A stretch of DNA of 55,570 nucleotides from Micromonospora trifolii (GCF_022229005.1 NZ_JAKKFD010000058.1:1-55570); one strand, 5' to 3'; positions 15,210 through 23,466 are shown, counted from the first letter of the stretch. Notes: generated by a model not told the origin, from the letters alone. Numbers and translations: made by a program.

Positions 15210-16480
15210 GACGCCTCTCCCCTCATCGGCGCGGCCCCGCGCAGGACCAGCGCGCTGTTGAACCCGTCGAAGCCCCGCGCGCAGATCAGGGCGAGTCGGC
15301 TGCGCGGTCGGCGGTGCTCTCGCAGGAAGTCCAGCTCGCAGCCCTCGGCCACCTCGTCCGGCCCCGCCGACGCGGGCAACGTGTCGTGGGCGAAGGCGAG
15401 CAGCGCCGTGGCCACGTCCAACGCCGAGCCGCCCTGGTACGCCCGACCGGTCAGCGGTTTCTGCGTGGTCACCGGGGGCGGCCGGTCGGCGAACACGGCG
15501 CGCAGCGCCTCGGCCTCGCTGCGGTCGTAGCGGGGCACACCCAGCGCGTCGGGCAGCACCACGTCGATTCCGGCCGCGGCGACGCCCGCCCGGTCCAGGG
15601 CCAGACGCATCGCCCGCGCGTACTGGGCCGGGTCGCCGGTGCTCTCCGCCGTGGTGTGCGCGGCGTCGTGGGTGGAGCCCCAGCCGCTCACCTCGCCGTA
15701 GACCCGGGCGCCCCGGGCCACTGCGTGCCCCAACTCCTCCACCACGAACACCGCTCCACCCTCGGCCGGCAGGAAACCGCTGGCCGAGGCGTCGAACGGC
15801 CGGTACGCCCGCTCCGGGTCGGCGACGTCACTGAGCAGCCCCGAGCGCAGCTGGCAGGCCAGCGCGTACGGGCTCAACGGGCACTCGGTGGCCCCGGCGA
15901 TCACGACCGGGGTACCCCGGCGCACCGCGCGGGCGGCGTGCGCCAGGCTGTCCAGCCCGCCGGCCGACTCCGCGACCAGCACCCCGCTCGGGCCCTTGAA
16001 CTGGTGGTGGATGGAGAGCTGCCCGACGCTGGCCGCGTAGAACCAGGCGATCGACTGGTACGCCCCGACCGTCCGGGACGTGCCGCCCCACAGCCGTTGC
16101 AGCTCCCGCTGACCGAACAGGTTGCCCCCCGACGAACTGGCCAGTGTCACCGCGTAGCCGTACGGGTCGGGGGCCCGGTCGGGCAGGCCGGCGTCGGCCA
16201 GCGCCAGCCGGGTGGCGGCGAAGCCGAGGTGCGTCCACCTGTCGGTCTGCACCAGTTGTCGACTGTCGGCGTAGGAGTCGGCGGTGAAGCCGGGAACCTC
16301 CCCGCCGAAGCGGGTCGGATAACCGGCCGGGTCGAACAACGTGATCGGGCCGGTCCGGCGGGTGCCGGCGAGGACAGTGCGCCAGTGCGCGTCCGCGCCG
16401 ATGCCGCTCGGTGCGACCACCCCGATGCCGGTCACCACCGCCCGGCCCGTCGCGCCGCCACCGTGCGGAGCGGCGCTCAC
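15206..16480 (-). CDS. Type II PKS chain-length factor (KS-beta)
   Basis: 424 residues from GTG 16480. KS fold without the catalytic Cys: the segment GPSGVLVAESAGGLDSLAHAA aligns with the AEQAGGLD motif of chain-length factors, with Ser172 where Gln is normal. Other catalytic positions are also lost (LPDALGVPRYDRSE where KSs have the NAHGTGT His, and QKPLTGRAYQGGSA where they have KSxxGH). It should form a heterodimer with KS-alpha and set polyketide length. Unusually, its gene is not coupled to KS-alpha but separated by 156 bp of tandem repeats. Confidence 0.93.
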   Translation of the reverse strand: MSAAPHGGGATGRAVVTGIGVVAPSGIGADAHWRTVLAGTRRTGPITLFDPAGYPTRFGGEVPGFTADSYADSRQLVQTDRWTHLGFAATRLALADAGLPDRAPDPYGYAVTLASSSGGNLFGQRELQRLWGGTSRTVGAYQSIAWFYAASVGQLSIHHQFKGPSGVLVAESAGGLDSLAHAARAVRRGTPVVIAGATECPLSPYALACQLRSGLLSDVADPERAYRPFDASASGFLPAEGGAVFVVEELGHAVARGARVYGEVSGWGSTHDAAHTTAESTGDPAQYARAMRLALDRAGVAAAGIDVVLPDALGVPRYDRSEAEALRAVFADRPPPVTTQKPLTGRAYQGGSALDVATALLAFAHDTLPASAGPDEVAEGCELDFLREHRRPRSRLALICARGFDGFNSALVLRGAAPMRGEAS

Positions 16481-16643
16481 GCCAGCACTCCGCTTCGCTC
16501 CGCGCCGGCGCGAGACGCCACGCTGCTGCGCCTGATGGTTCGCTCGCTACGCTCGCTCACGCCAGCACTCCGCTTCGCTCCGCGCCGGCGCGAGACGCCA
16601 CGCTGCTGCGCCTGATGGTTCGCTCGCTACGCTCGCTCACGCC
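16474..16643. repeat. Tandem 80-bp direct repeat between KS-alpha and chain-length factor
   Basis: Positions 16474-16563 and 16554-16643 are identical over 90 bp, that is 2.1 copies of an 80-bp unit. The unit contains the palindrome CGCGCCGGCGCG. The KS-alpha stop and the chain-length-factor start codon both lie in the repeat edges. Perfect identity indicates a recent duplication or homogenisation. Confidence 0.97.
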
Positions 16644-17911
16644 GTCACCGCGCCGAGCATCCGACGGAAGACCATCGCCGACTGGAAACCGCCGAATCCG
16701 CTGCCCACCGAGAGGGCCACGTCCACCGGCACCTCCCGAGCCTCATTGGGTACGTAGTCCAGGTCGCACTCCGGGTCCCGGGTGCTCCAGTTCGCCGTCG
16801 GCGGCACCACACCGAACTCGATGGCGAGGGCGCACGCGGCCATCTCGATCGACCCGATCGCGCCGAGCGAGTGCCCGACCATCGACTTGATCGAGCTGAT
16901 GGGTATCCGGTACGCGGCCTGGCCCAGCGCCCGCTTGAACGCGGCCGTCTCGTGCCGGTCGTTCTGCCGGGTGCCCGAGCCGTGCGCGCTGATGTAGGAG
17001 ACCTGCTCGGGCAGGATCCGACCCTGCCGGAGCGCGTCGGTGACGGCGAGGCCCATCTCCAGCCCGTCCGGCCGTAGCCCGGTCATGTGGAAGCCGTTGC
17101 TGCGGCTGGCGTAGCCGGCCACCTCGCAGTAGATGTGCGCTCCCCGCCGCCGGGCGTGCCCGGCCTCCTCCAGCACCAGCACCGCCCCACCCTCGGCCAG
17201 CACGAACCCGTGCCGGTCGGCGTCGAACGGGCGGGAGGCGTGCGCCGGGTCGTCGTTGTCCGGGCTGGTCGCCTTGATCGCGTCGAACGAGGCGACAGTG
17301 ACCGGCGAGATCGGCGAGTCGGACGCGCCGGCCAGCATCACGTCCGCCTCACCGTCCACGATCATCTGGTGGGCGTACCCGATGGCGTCGATGCCGGAGG
17401 TGCAGCCGGTGGACACCACCTGCGCCGGGCCGTGCAACCTGTGCCGGCAGGCCACGTCCGCCGCGAGGCTGCTGGGCACCAGCGCCTGATAGAGGTACGG
17501 GCCACCGCGCGCCCCGTCCACCAGCCAACGCCGGCCGTGCTCGCTCACTGTGACGTACTCCTGCTCCAACGCCATCGTGCCGCCCACCGCCGTGCCCAAC
17601 ACCACCCCGGCCCGGTCCCGTTCCGCGTCGGTGAGCACCAACTGGGCGTCGGCCACCGCCTCGGCGGAGCAGGCCAGCGCGAACTGCACGTACCGGTCGG
17701 CCCGCCGCAGTTCGGCCTCACTGAGCCCCGCCGCGACCGGGTCGAAGTCACACTCCGCAGCGATCTGCGACCGGAACGCCGACGGGTCGAAGAAACTGAT
17801 CCGCCGGGTGGCGGTCCGCCCCTCGGTGATGGTCTTCCAGAAGCGGTCGCGGCTGGCGCCGCCCGGGGCGACCACCCCAATCCCGGTCACCACCGTGCGG
17901 CGCCCGCTCAT
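16637..17911 (-). CDS. Type II PKS ketosynthase alpha (KS-alpha)
   Basis: 424 residues. Full active site: Cys170 (VVSTGCTSGID), His310 (YISAHGSGT), Lys342 and His347 (SSIKSMVGHSLGAIGS). The PTANW and CDLDYVPNEAR tail and the overall length are those of aromatic polyketide KSs. With the chain-length factor and the ACP it builds a poly-beta-keto chain from malonyl units, which the adjacent carboxylase genes can supply. ATG 17911 has AGAGGTGG upstream. Gene order cupin, KS-alpha, KS-beta resembles whiE-type and pentangular clusters. Confidence 0.97.
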   Translation of the reverse strand: MSGRRTVVTGIGVVAPGGASRDRFWKTITEGRTATRRISFFDPSAFRSQIAAECDFDPVAAGLSEAELRRADRYVQFALACSAEAVADAQLVLTDAERDRAGVVLGTAVGGTMALEQEYVTVSEHGRRWLVDGARGGPYLYQALVPSSLAADVACRHRLHGPAQVVSTGCTSGIDAIGYAHQMIVDGEADVMLAGASDSPISPVTVASFDAIKATSPDNDDPAHASRPFDADRHGFVLAEGGAVLVLEEAGHARRRGAHIYCEVAGYASRSNGFHMTGLRPDGLEMGLAVTDALRQGRILPEQVSYISAHGSGTRQNDRHETAAFKRALGQAAYRIPISSIKSMVGHSLGAIGSIEMAACALAIEFGVVPPTANWSTRDPECDLDYVPNEAREVPVDVALSVGSGFGGFQSAMVFRRMLGAVTA

Positions 17912-17924
17912 CGCGCCACCTCTG

Positions 17925-17969
17925 TTCGCAACTGCGGGGCTCGCAAACCCGGCTCACTCCTCGCGCTCA
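17925..17969 (-). repeat. 45-bp intercistronic repeat, copy B (cupin/KS-alpha junction)
   Basis: 44 of 45 bases identical to 5094-5138 in the same orientation. Again the first three bases on the coding strand are the TGA stop of the upstream gene. Confidence 0.85.
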
Positions 17970-18371
17970 TGACCCGCCCCGCTGCTCGACAAGCTCGGTG
18001 TCGACGTGACCCAGTTCGGGCCGGGGGGCGAGCGGGCCCAGGTGGAAGACCACCTCGGCCGGTTCGACGCCGGTGTTGCGCAGGCGGTGCCGCACGTTCA
18101 CCGGCACGAAAAGGCCCTCGCCGGCGGCCAGCAGCGTCGGCTGGTCGTCCAGGTCCACTGTGATCGCGCCCCGGACCAGGTACAGGAACTCCTCGCTGTA
18201 CGGGTGGTAGTGCTCGGCGATCCGCTCCCCCGGCTCGAGCGTGGCCACCCCGAGGAAACCCGAGGTGCTGCCGACGGTGCGGGGGCCGAGCAGCACCCGC
18301 AGCTCGCCGCCGCGCCGGCGGTCGGCGGGTACGTCCCGGGCGGCGATCGGGCGGGTGCTCAGGTCACTCAT
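17967..18371 (-). CDS. Cupin polyketide cyclase (TcmJ/WhiE-ORFII-like)
   Basis: 134 residues from ATG 18371. Single cupin domain with metal-binding motif AEHYHPYSEEFLYLVRG and second motif VNVRHRLRN. Cupins of this type sit beside KS-alpha in tetracenomycin, whiE and pentangular polyphenol clusters, where they assist late ring closure. Starts inside the end of the ACP-cyclase gene (8-bp overlap). Its stop codon forms the first bases of the 45-bp repeat. Confidence 0.85.
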   Translation of the reverse strand: MSDLSTRPIAARDVPADRRRGGELRVLLGPRTVGSTSGFLGVATLEPGERIAEHYHPYSEEFLYLVRGAITVDLDDQPTLLAAGEGLFVPVNVRHRLRNTGVEPAEVVFHLGPLAPRPELGHVDTELVEQRGGS

Positions 18372-19119
18372 CGTCGGCCTCCGTCGGTGCGTCACTGGCG
18401 GTCGGGCTGCCCTGGTCGGCGCGCTGCCAGGCGGTCCGCTCCACCCGGTCCTTGATCACCGCGAGTTGGATCACGCTGTTGGTGTTGATCCGCTCGGTCA
18501 TCGCGGCGTTGTCCACCGGCGCGGTCGGCTTCATCGCGAAGTCCTGCGTCCAGGTCATCCGGGTGCCGCCGGCCTCCTCGGTGTAGCGCCAGTGGATGCG
18601 CATGTACTCGAACGGCCCGGTCTCCACCCGGTGCGCCCGAACCTGCCTGCTCACCGGGTCGGCGGTGCGTTCGCTGACCCAGCTCCAGGACACCCCGTTC
18701 TCGTCGGGGTACATGGTGAGGCGGAACCGCACCGTGTGCCCCTCGCGGTGCAGGATCTCCACCACGGCGTACTCGGTGAACAGCTCGGTCCAGTTCGCCA
18801 CGTCGTTGGTGATCTCCCAGACCAGCCCCAGCGGCGCGTCGATGACCACGCTGTTCTCGGTGTGCCCGGGCGGGTCGGCGCGGCGGGCGACCAGGTCGGC
18901 CACCGCCGGGATGCTCAACTGCCCGGCCTGCTCGGGGATGGCCACCTGCCAGCGGTCGGCGACGACCGCCGACAGTTCCAGCAGGGCGAGCGAGTCCATG
19001 CCCAGCTCCTCCAGCGACGCGGCGGGCGCCCGCGCCGCGGCGTCGGCGTCCAGCCCGCAGTGCGCCACCAGGATGTCGGTGATCTCGGCGGTCATCGGTC
19101 GACCATGGGTGACGGTCAT
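18364..19119 (-). CDS. ACP-aromatase/cyclase didomain fusion
   Basis: 251 residues from ATG 19119, preceded by AGGAGG. Residues 1-85 are an ACP with the phosphopantetheine serine Ser43 in LEELGMDSLALLELS. Residues 90-245 are a START/SRPBCC polyketide cyclase (NSVVIDAPLGLVWEITNDVANW...SWSWVSERT...MTWTQDFAMKP) like the mono-domain aromatase/cyclases TcmN-N and WhiE-ORFVI. In standard type II systems these are two proteins. Fusion would tether the poly-keto chain to the enzyme that folds its first ring. No frameshift is apparent at the junction. ATG overlaps the AccC stop (ATGA). Confidence 0.92.
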   Translation of the reverse strand: MTVTHGRPMTAEITDILVAHCGLDADAAARAPAASLEELGMDSLALLELSAVVADRWQVAIPEQAGQLSIPAVADLVARRADPPGHTENSVVIDAPLGLVWEITNDVANWTELFTEYAVVEILHREGHTVRFRLTMYPDENGVSWSWVSERTADPVSRQVRAHRVETGPFEYMRIHWRYTEEAGGTRMTWTQDFAMKPTAPVDNAAMTERINTNSVIQLAVIKDRVERTAWQRADQGSPTASDAPTEADDE

Positions 19120-20546
19120 CGGGTCCTCCTGTGGGTTGCGTCGGGATCTGCGGCGGGCGCGGTGCGCGGTGCGGGGGTGGCCGCCGGCCCCCGCGCGGGG
19201 GCGGCGAGCAGACGGTCGACCAGGCCGGTGGTGTAGCGGCCCTTGCGGAATGCGGCGTCGTCGAGCACCCGCCGGACGAACGGGATGGTGGTGTGCACGC
19301 CCGGACCGGCGATGTCGAACTCGTCCAGGGCACGTTCCAGCCGGTTGAGGGCCAACTCCCGGTCGGGCGCCCAGACGATCACCTTGGCCAGCAGCGAGTC
19401 GTACCAGGGACCGACCAGGTAACCGGCGCTGGCGTGCGTGTCCACCCGGGTGAACGGGCCGCCGGGTGGGGTGAACCGCTCCAACCGGCCGGGGGTGGGG
19501 GCGAAGCCGCGCTCGGGGTCCTCGGTGTTGACCCGACACTCCACCGCGACGCCGTGCAGGCGGATCTCCTCCTGCCGCCACCGCAGCGGCACCCCGGCGG
19601 CGATGTGCAGCTGCTCGTGCACCAGGTCGATGCCGGTGACCATCTCGGTCACCGGATGCTCCACCTGGATCCGGCAGTTGATCTCCAGGAAGTGGAACCT
19701 CTCCTCGGCGTCGACCAGGAACTCCAGCGTGCCGGCACCGACGAAACCGACCTGGAGCGCACCCCGCAGGGCGGTCTCGGCGATGGCGTCGAGAACGGCG
19801 GCGGGCAGCGCCGGGGCGGGCGCCTCCTCGACAAGTTTCTGGTGCCGGCGCTGCACCGAGCAGTCCCGGGTGCCCAGGTGCACCCCGTTGCCGTGGGCGT
19901 CGCAGAGCACCTGCACCTCGACGTGCCGGGCCTCGGTGAGGTAGCGCTCGACGTACACCCGGTCGTCGCCGAAGGCGGCCTGCGCGGCGGCCCGGGTCCG
20001 GGTGTACGCCCGGCGCAGCTCGCCCGGGGTGTGCACCACTGTCATCCCCCGGCCCCCGCCCCCGGCGGCGGCCTTCACGATCACCGGGTAGCCGACGGCG
20101 TCGGCCACCTCGGCCGCCTCGGCGGCGGTCGGTACCGGCGCGACACTGCCCGGCGACAGCGGCAGGCCGGCGCGGCTCATCAGCGCCCGTGCCGAGGACT
20201 TGTCGGCCAGCGCGGCCATCACCGCCGGCGGCGGGCCGATGAACGTCAGCCCGTTGTCGGCGCAGATCTCGGCGAAGTCGGCGTCCTCGGAGAGGAAGCC
20301 GTAGCCGGGGTGCACGGCCTGCGCACCCACCTGCCGGGCCGCCTCCACGATCGCGGCGGCGTTGAGGTAGCTGCGTCGACTAGACGCCGGTCCGATCCGG
20401 ACAGCCTGATCGGCGAGGCGGACCACCGCCGAGTCGGCGTCGGCGGCGGAGTAGACCACAGCAGTTCGCACGCCGAGCTCCTTGCAGGCGCGCAGCACCC
20501 GCAGCGCGATCTCGCCCCGGTTGGCGATCAGCACGGTCTCGAACAT
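19116..20546 (-). CDS. accC: Biotin carboxylase (AccC)
   Basis: 476 residues from ATG 20546. ATP-grasp enzyme: FETVLIANRGEIALRVLRAC, glycine-rich loop VKAAAGGGGRGM, GTRDCSVQRRHQKLVEEAP and FLEINCRIQVEHPVTE. Carboxylates biotin on the adjacent carrier protein. The C-terminus has a Pro/Ala/Arg-rich tail of about 30 residues beyond the usual end. Forms a pathway-specific acetyl-CoA carboxylase with AccB and AccDA to raise malonyl-CoA for the PKS. Confidence 0.97.
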   Translation of the reverse strand: MFETVLIANRGEIALRVLRACKELGVRTAVVYSAADADSAVVRLADQAVRIGPASSRRSYLNAAAIVEAARQVGAQAVHPGYGFLSEDADFAEICADNGLTFIGPPPAVMAALADKSSARALMSRAGLPLSPGSVAPVPTAAEAAEVADAVGYPVIVKAAAGGGGRGMTVVHTPGELRRAYTRTRAAAQAAFGDDRVYVERYLTEARHVEVQVLCDAHGNGVHLGTRDCSVQRRHQKLVEEAPAPALPAAVLDAIAETALRGALQVGFVGAGTLEFLVDAEERFHFLEINCRIQVEHPVTEMVTGIDLVHEQLHIAAGVPLRWRQEEIRLHGVAVECRVNTEDPERGFAPTPGRLERFTPPGGPFTRVDTHASAGYLVGPWYDSLLAKVIVWAPDRELALNRLERALDEFDIAGPGVHTTIPFVRRVLDDAAFRKGRYTTGLVDRLLAAPARGPAATPAPRTAPAADPDATHRRTR

Positions 20547-20565
20547 GGTCAACCACCCCGCGCCG

Positions 20566-21096
20566 TCATGCCGGGTCCAGTTCGACGAGCGGCTGGTCGT
20601 ACTCGACCGGCTGGCCGTCCTCGACGAGGATCGCTGCCACCCGGCCAGCCCGATCGGCGGTCACCTCGTTCATCAGCTTCATCGCCTCGACGATGGCGAC
20701 CGGCTGCCCCGGGCGGACCAGGTCGCCCACCGCGACGAACGGTCGCGCGCCGGGCTCCGACGCCCGGTAGAAGGTGCCGACGATCGGTGCCCGCACCGCG
20801 GCGCGCCCGGGCACCGATGGCCGGAGTACCGCGGGTGCGGCGCCGGGCGCCGGCACGACCGCCGGTGCCGTCTCGGCCCGGGGCAGTGGTACGTCCGGCC
20901 GGGTCGCGTCCTCGGGGTGCCACTCGACCTCCAGCACCGCCGGCCCGCTGCGCAGCCGGATCCGGCGCACCGGCCCGGCCAGCTCGGCGATCAGGTGCTG
21001 CGCCTGCCGGCGCAGCCCGGCCAGCGCCTCCTCGCCGTCCACCCCCACGTCGTCGGACGCGTCGACTGTCGACAGCGCGCGGTCGCCGGCGGTCAC
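20566..21096 (-). CDS. accB: Biotin carboxyl carrier protein (AccB)
   Basis: 176 residues from GTG 21096, which overlaps the AccDA stop (GTGA). C-terminal biotinyl domain with biotin attachment at Lys140 in VEAMKLMNEV, preceded by an Ala/Pro-rich flexible linker (about 70-100) and an N-terminal region EEALAGLRRQAQHLIAELAG. The canonical BCCP thumb motif region APIVGTFYRASEPGARPFV is present. The open frame extends much further upstream but only as a shadow of AccDA. Confidence 0.95.
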   Translation of the reverse strand: MTAGDRALSTVDASDDVGVDGEEALAGLRRQAQHLIAELAGPVRRIRLRSGPAVLEVEWHPEDATRPDVPLPRAETAPAVVPAPGAAPAVLRPSVPGRAAVRAPIVGTFYRASEPGARPFVAVGDLVRPGQPVAIVEAMKLMNEVTADRAGRVAAILVEDGQPVEYDQPLVELDPA

Positions 21097-22850
21097 CGCA
21101 GGCCCGCCCGAGTGCCGACGCGGTTCGCGCCGAATCGTCGGAAACGTTGCCGGCGCAGCCGGACCAGCATGGCCGGCGGCACGTCCAGCAGCGGCAGGAG
21201 GTTGGCCAGCAGGGCGGCGCGTAACCGGTGGGCGGTCTCCGCCGGGTCGTCGTGCGCGGCACTCGACGGCTCCGACACGACCTCGTCGACCACCCCGAGC
21301 CGGCGCAGGTCGGGCGCGGTCAGTCGCAACGCGCGGGCGGCCTGCGGCGCCGCGGACCGGTCCGGCCACAGGATCGCCGCACACCCCTCGGGGCTGATCA
21401 CCGAGTAGACGGCGTTCTCCAGCATCAGCACCCGGTCGGCCACCGCCAGCGCCAGCGCGCCGCCGCTGCCGCCCTCGCCGGTGATCACCGCGAGCACGGG
21501 GGTGGGCAGCACTGTGAGGGTGAGGATGTTCTCGGCGATGGCCGCCGCCTGGCCCTGTTCCTCGGCGCTGACCCCGGGGTCGGCGCCGGGGGTGTCCACC
21601 AGGGTGACCACTGGCAGACCGAGCCGGGCCGCGAGGCGCATGAGCCGCAGGGCCTTGCGGTGCCCGGCCGGGCTGGCCATGCCGAAGTTGCGGGCGACCA
21701 GCTCGGCGGTGGTGTGCCCCTTCTGGTGACCGATGACCATCACGTGCCGGCCGGCCAACCGGGCCACCCCGCCCACGATGGCCGGGCAGTCCGCGCCGAG
21801 CCGATCGCCGTGCAGCTCCACGAACCCGTCGAAGACCGAGTCCAGGTAATCCAGTGTGGTGGGTCGCCCCGGGTGCCGCGCCATCCGGACGGTGTCCCAC
21901 GCGTCGCGTACCGCCGGGTTGTCCTCCGCTCCCGGGGTGCCGGCGTCTCCCTCGGCCGCCGGGTCCGCCAGGGCGGCGCCGTCGTCGGCGAGACGCTCGC
22001 GGCGCGACGCCGGCTCCTGCCGGGGTACGGGCGGACGCGCCGGACGGCCGGCGCGGGTCGCGGCGAGCAGCGCCATCAGCCGTCCGCGCAGCGACCGGCG
22101 CTGCACCACCATGTCGACCTGCCCGTGTCGGAGCAGGAAGTCGGCGGTCTGGAAGCCCTCCGGCAGGGCCCGCCCGGTGATCTGACGGATCACCCGGGGG
22201 CCGGCGAAGCCCATCCGCGCGCCACTCTCGGCGAGCACCAGATCGGTGTTGGTGGCGAACGAGGCGGCCACCCCGCCGTAGGTCGGGTCGGTGAGGACGC
22301 TCACGGTGAGCAGTCCCGCCTCGCGTAGCGCGGCGATGGCCTGGCTGACGGTCGCCATCTGCATCAACGACAGCGCGCCCTCCTGCATCCGCGCCCCACC
22401 GGAGGCGGTGATCAGGACGAGCGGGGTGCGGTCGTCCAGCGCCCGTTCGGCGGTCCGGGTGATCAGCTCACCCACCGCGCAGCCCAGGCTGCCGCCGAGG
22501 AAGCGGAAGTCCATCACCGCCAGGGCCACCGGATGCCCGCCGATGGTGGCCGTGGCGCAGACGACCCCCTCGGCCAGACCCGTACTGGCCCGCGCCCCGG
22601 TGAGCCGGTGCGGGTACGGCAGCACGTCGACGAAGTCGAGCGGGTCCGCCTCCGGCAGCCGGTCGGGCAGCAGGCGCAGCGAACCCGGGTCGACCAGTTG
22701 GCGCAGGCGTTCCGGGGCGCCGAGTCGGGCATGTTCGCCGCACTCCGGGCAGACGTCGAGGTTGCGGCGCAGCCGTTTGCGGTAGAGCAGGCTGGCGCAG
22801 CCCGCGCAGCGGGACCAGAGCTGCTCCTCGCGCGGCGCGGTGGCCGTCAC
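21093..22850 (-). CDS. Acetyl-CoA carboxylase carboxyltransferase, fused beta-alpha (AccDA)
   Basis: 585 residues from GTG 22850. N-terminal AccD half has a four-cysteine zinc finger (WSRCAGCASLLY...DVCPECGEHARL) and the crotonase-fold motifs LITASGGARMQEGALSLMQMA. C-terminal AccA half has HPGRPTTLDYLD, VIGHQKGHTTAELVARNFGM and ITGEGGSGGALALAVADRV. Transfers CO2 from carboxybiotin to acetyl-CoA. Fused AccDA genes inside type II clusters are known and support strong malonyl demand. Start overlaps the TcmI cyclase stop. Confidence 0.95.
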   Translation of the reverse strand: MTATAPREEQLWSRCAGCASLLYRKRLRRNLDVCPECGEHARLGAPERLRQLVDPGSLRLLPDRLPEADPLDFVDVLPYPHRLTGARASTGLAEGVVCATATIGGHPVALAVMDFRFLGGSLGCAVGELITRTAERALDDRTPLVLITASGGARMQEGALSLMQMATVSQAIAALREAGLLTVSVLTDPTYGGVAASFATNTDLVLAESGARMGFAGPRVIRQITGRALPEGFQTADFLLRHGQVDMVVQRRSLRGRLMALLAATRAGRPARPPVPRQEPASRRERLADDGAALADPAAEGDAGTPGAEDNPAVRDAWDTVRMARHPGRPTTLDYLDSVFDGFVELHGDRLGADCPAIVGGVARLAGRHVMVIGHQKGHTTAELVARNFGMASPAGHRKALRLMRLAARLGLPVVTLVDTPGADPGVSAEEQGQAAAIAENILTLTVLPTPVLAVITGEGGSGGALALAVADRVLMLENAVYSVISPEGCAAILWPDRSAAPQAARALRLTAPDLRRLGVVDEVVSEPSSAAHDDPAETAHRLRAALLANLLPLLDVPPAMLVRLRRQRFRRFGANRVGTRAGLR

Positions 22851-23185
22851 GACCGCCGCCCGGCGTCCGGGGCGTCGAACCGGTAGAAGCACCGCGCCAT
22901 GGCGTCGCGCGGCGAGCGCCAGGTCGACAGGTACGGCGACACGTACGGGCGCAGGCGGTCGCTGACCCGGATGAACTCGGGGTGGTCACGAGCGGCCTCC
23001 ACAGCGCCCTCCGCCGGCTGCGCGGTCTCGAGCAGGTGGACGTAGAGGTCGTGCAGTCGGTACAGCGAGCGGTGCCGGACACCGACCAGGCGCGGCAGCT
23101 CCGTCGCGTCCGACTCGGCGAAGATCTCGGCGACCCGATCCTCGGCGGTCGGATCCACCTTCGCGACGATCAGCGATCGGTCCAT
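22847..23185 (-). CDS. TcmI-type polyketide cyclase (copy 1)
   Basis: 112 residues from ATG 23185. Ferredoxin-like TcmI fold: DRSLIVAKVDPTAEDRVAEI, RSLYRLHDLYVHLLE, YLSTWRSPRDAMARCFYR. Catalyses late aldol ring closure of aromatic polyketides. First gene of the long minus-strand operon. About two-thirds identical by eye to the 24503-24883 protein, so the two are paralogues on either side of the regulator. Confidence 0.92.
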   Translation of the reverse strand: MDRSLIVAKVDPTAEDRVAEIFAESDATELPRLVGVRHRSLYRLHDLYVHLLETAQPAEGAVEAARDHPEFIRVSDRLRPYVSPYLSTWRSPRDAMARCFYRFDAPDAGRRS

Positions 23186-23323
23186 ACTGGGCCTCCCCCC
23201 ACAGCGTCCGGCCGGCGACGGGTGGCCCCCGGACGCGCTGGACGACTGCCGACACGATGCGCCGATCCTCGTCACGGCGGCGTCACCGCGCCCGGTCGGC
23301 CAGCGACGGATGGTGGTGACGCT

Positions 23324-23336
23324 GCGTTGACGCAAC
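23324..23336. promoter_or_regulatory. GCGTTGACGCAAC motif, copy 1
   Basis: Contains the inverted repeat GTTG-ACG-CAAC. It lies 4-16 bases downstream of the candidate -10 of the minus-strand cyclase operon, covering the expected transcription start. Confidence 0.5.
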
Positions 23337-23340
23337 CTGT

Positions 23341-23369
23341 GTATCAGCTATGTGCCCGGTGTGCTGCAA
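23341..23369 (-). promoter_or_regulatory. Candidate promoter of the minus-strand PKS operon
   Basis: On the minus strand -35 TTGCAG (23364-23369), 17-bp spacer, -10 TGATAC (23341-23346). About 155 bp upstream of the cyclase start. Confidence 0.45.
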
Positions 23370-23435
23370 GCGCTAATGTTTGTGCAGTTCAGAACCGATC
23401 TCGGGTTGACTGTCGCTAATAGAAGGTCCACGCCA

Positions 23436-23448
23436 GCGTTGACGCAAC
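23436..23448. promoter_or_regulatory. GCGTTGACGCAAC motif, copy 2
   Basis: Identical 13 bp to copy 1; overlaps the -35 box of the SARP promoter. Confidence 0.5.
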
Positions 23449-23466
23449 GTGACCATTATTGATAAT
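23439..23466 (+). promoter_or_regulatory. Candidate promoter of the SARP gene
   Basis: TTGACG (23439-23444), 16-bp spacer, GATAAT (23461-23466). Predicts transcription from about 23473, which excludes an ATG start upstream and supports the GTG at 23611. Confidence 0.55.
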
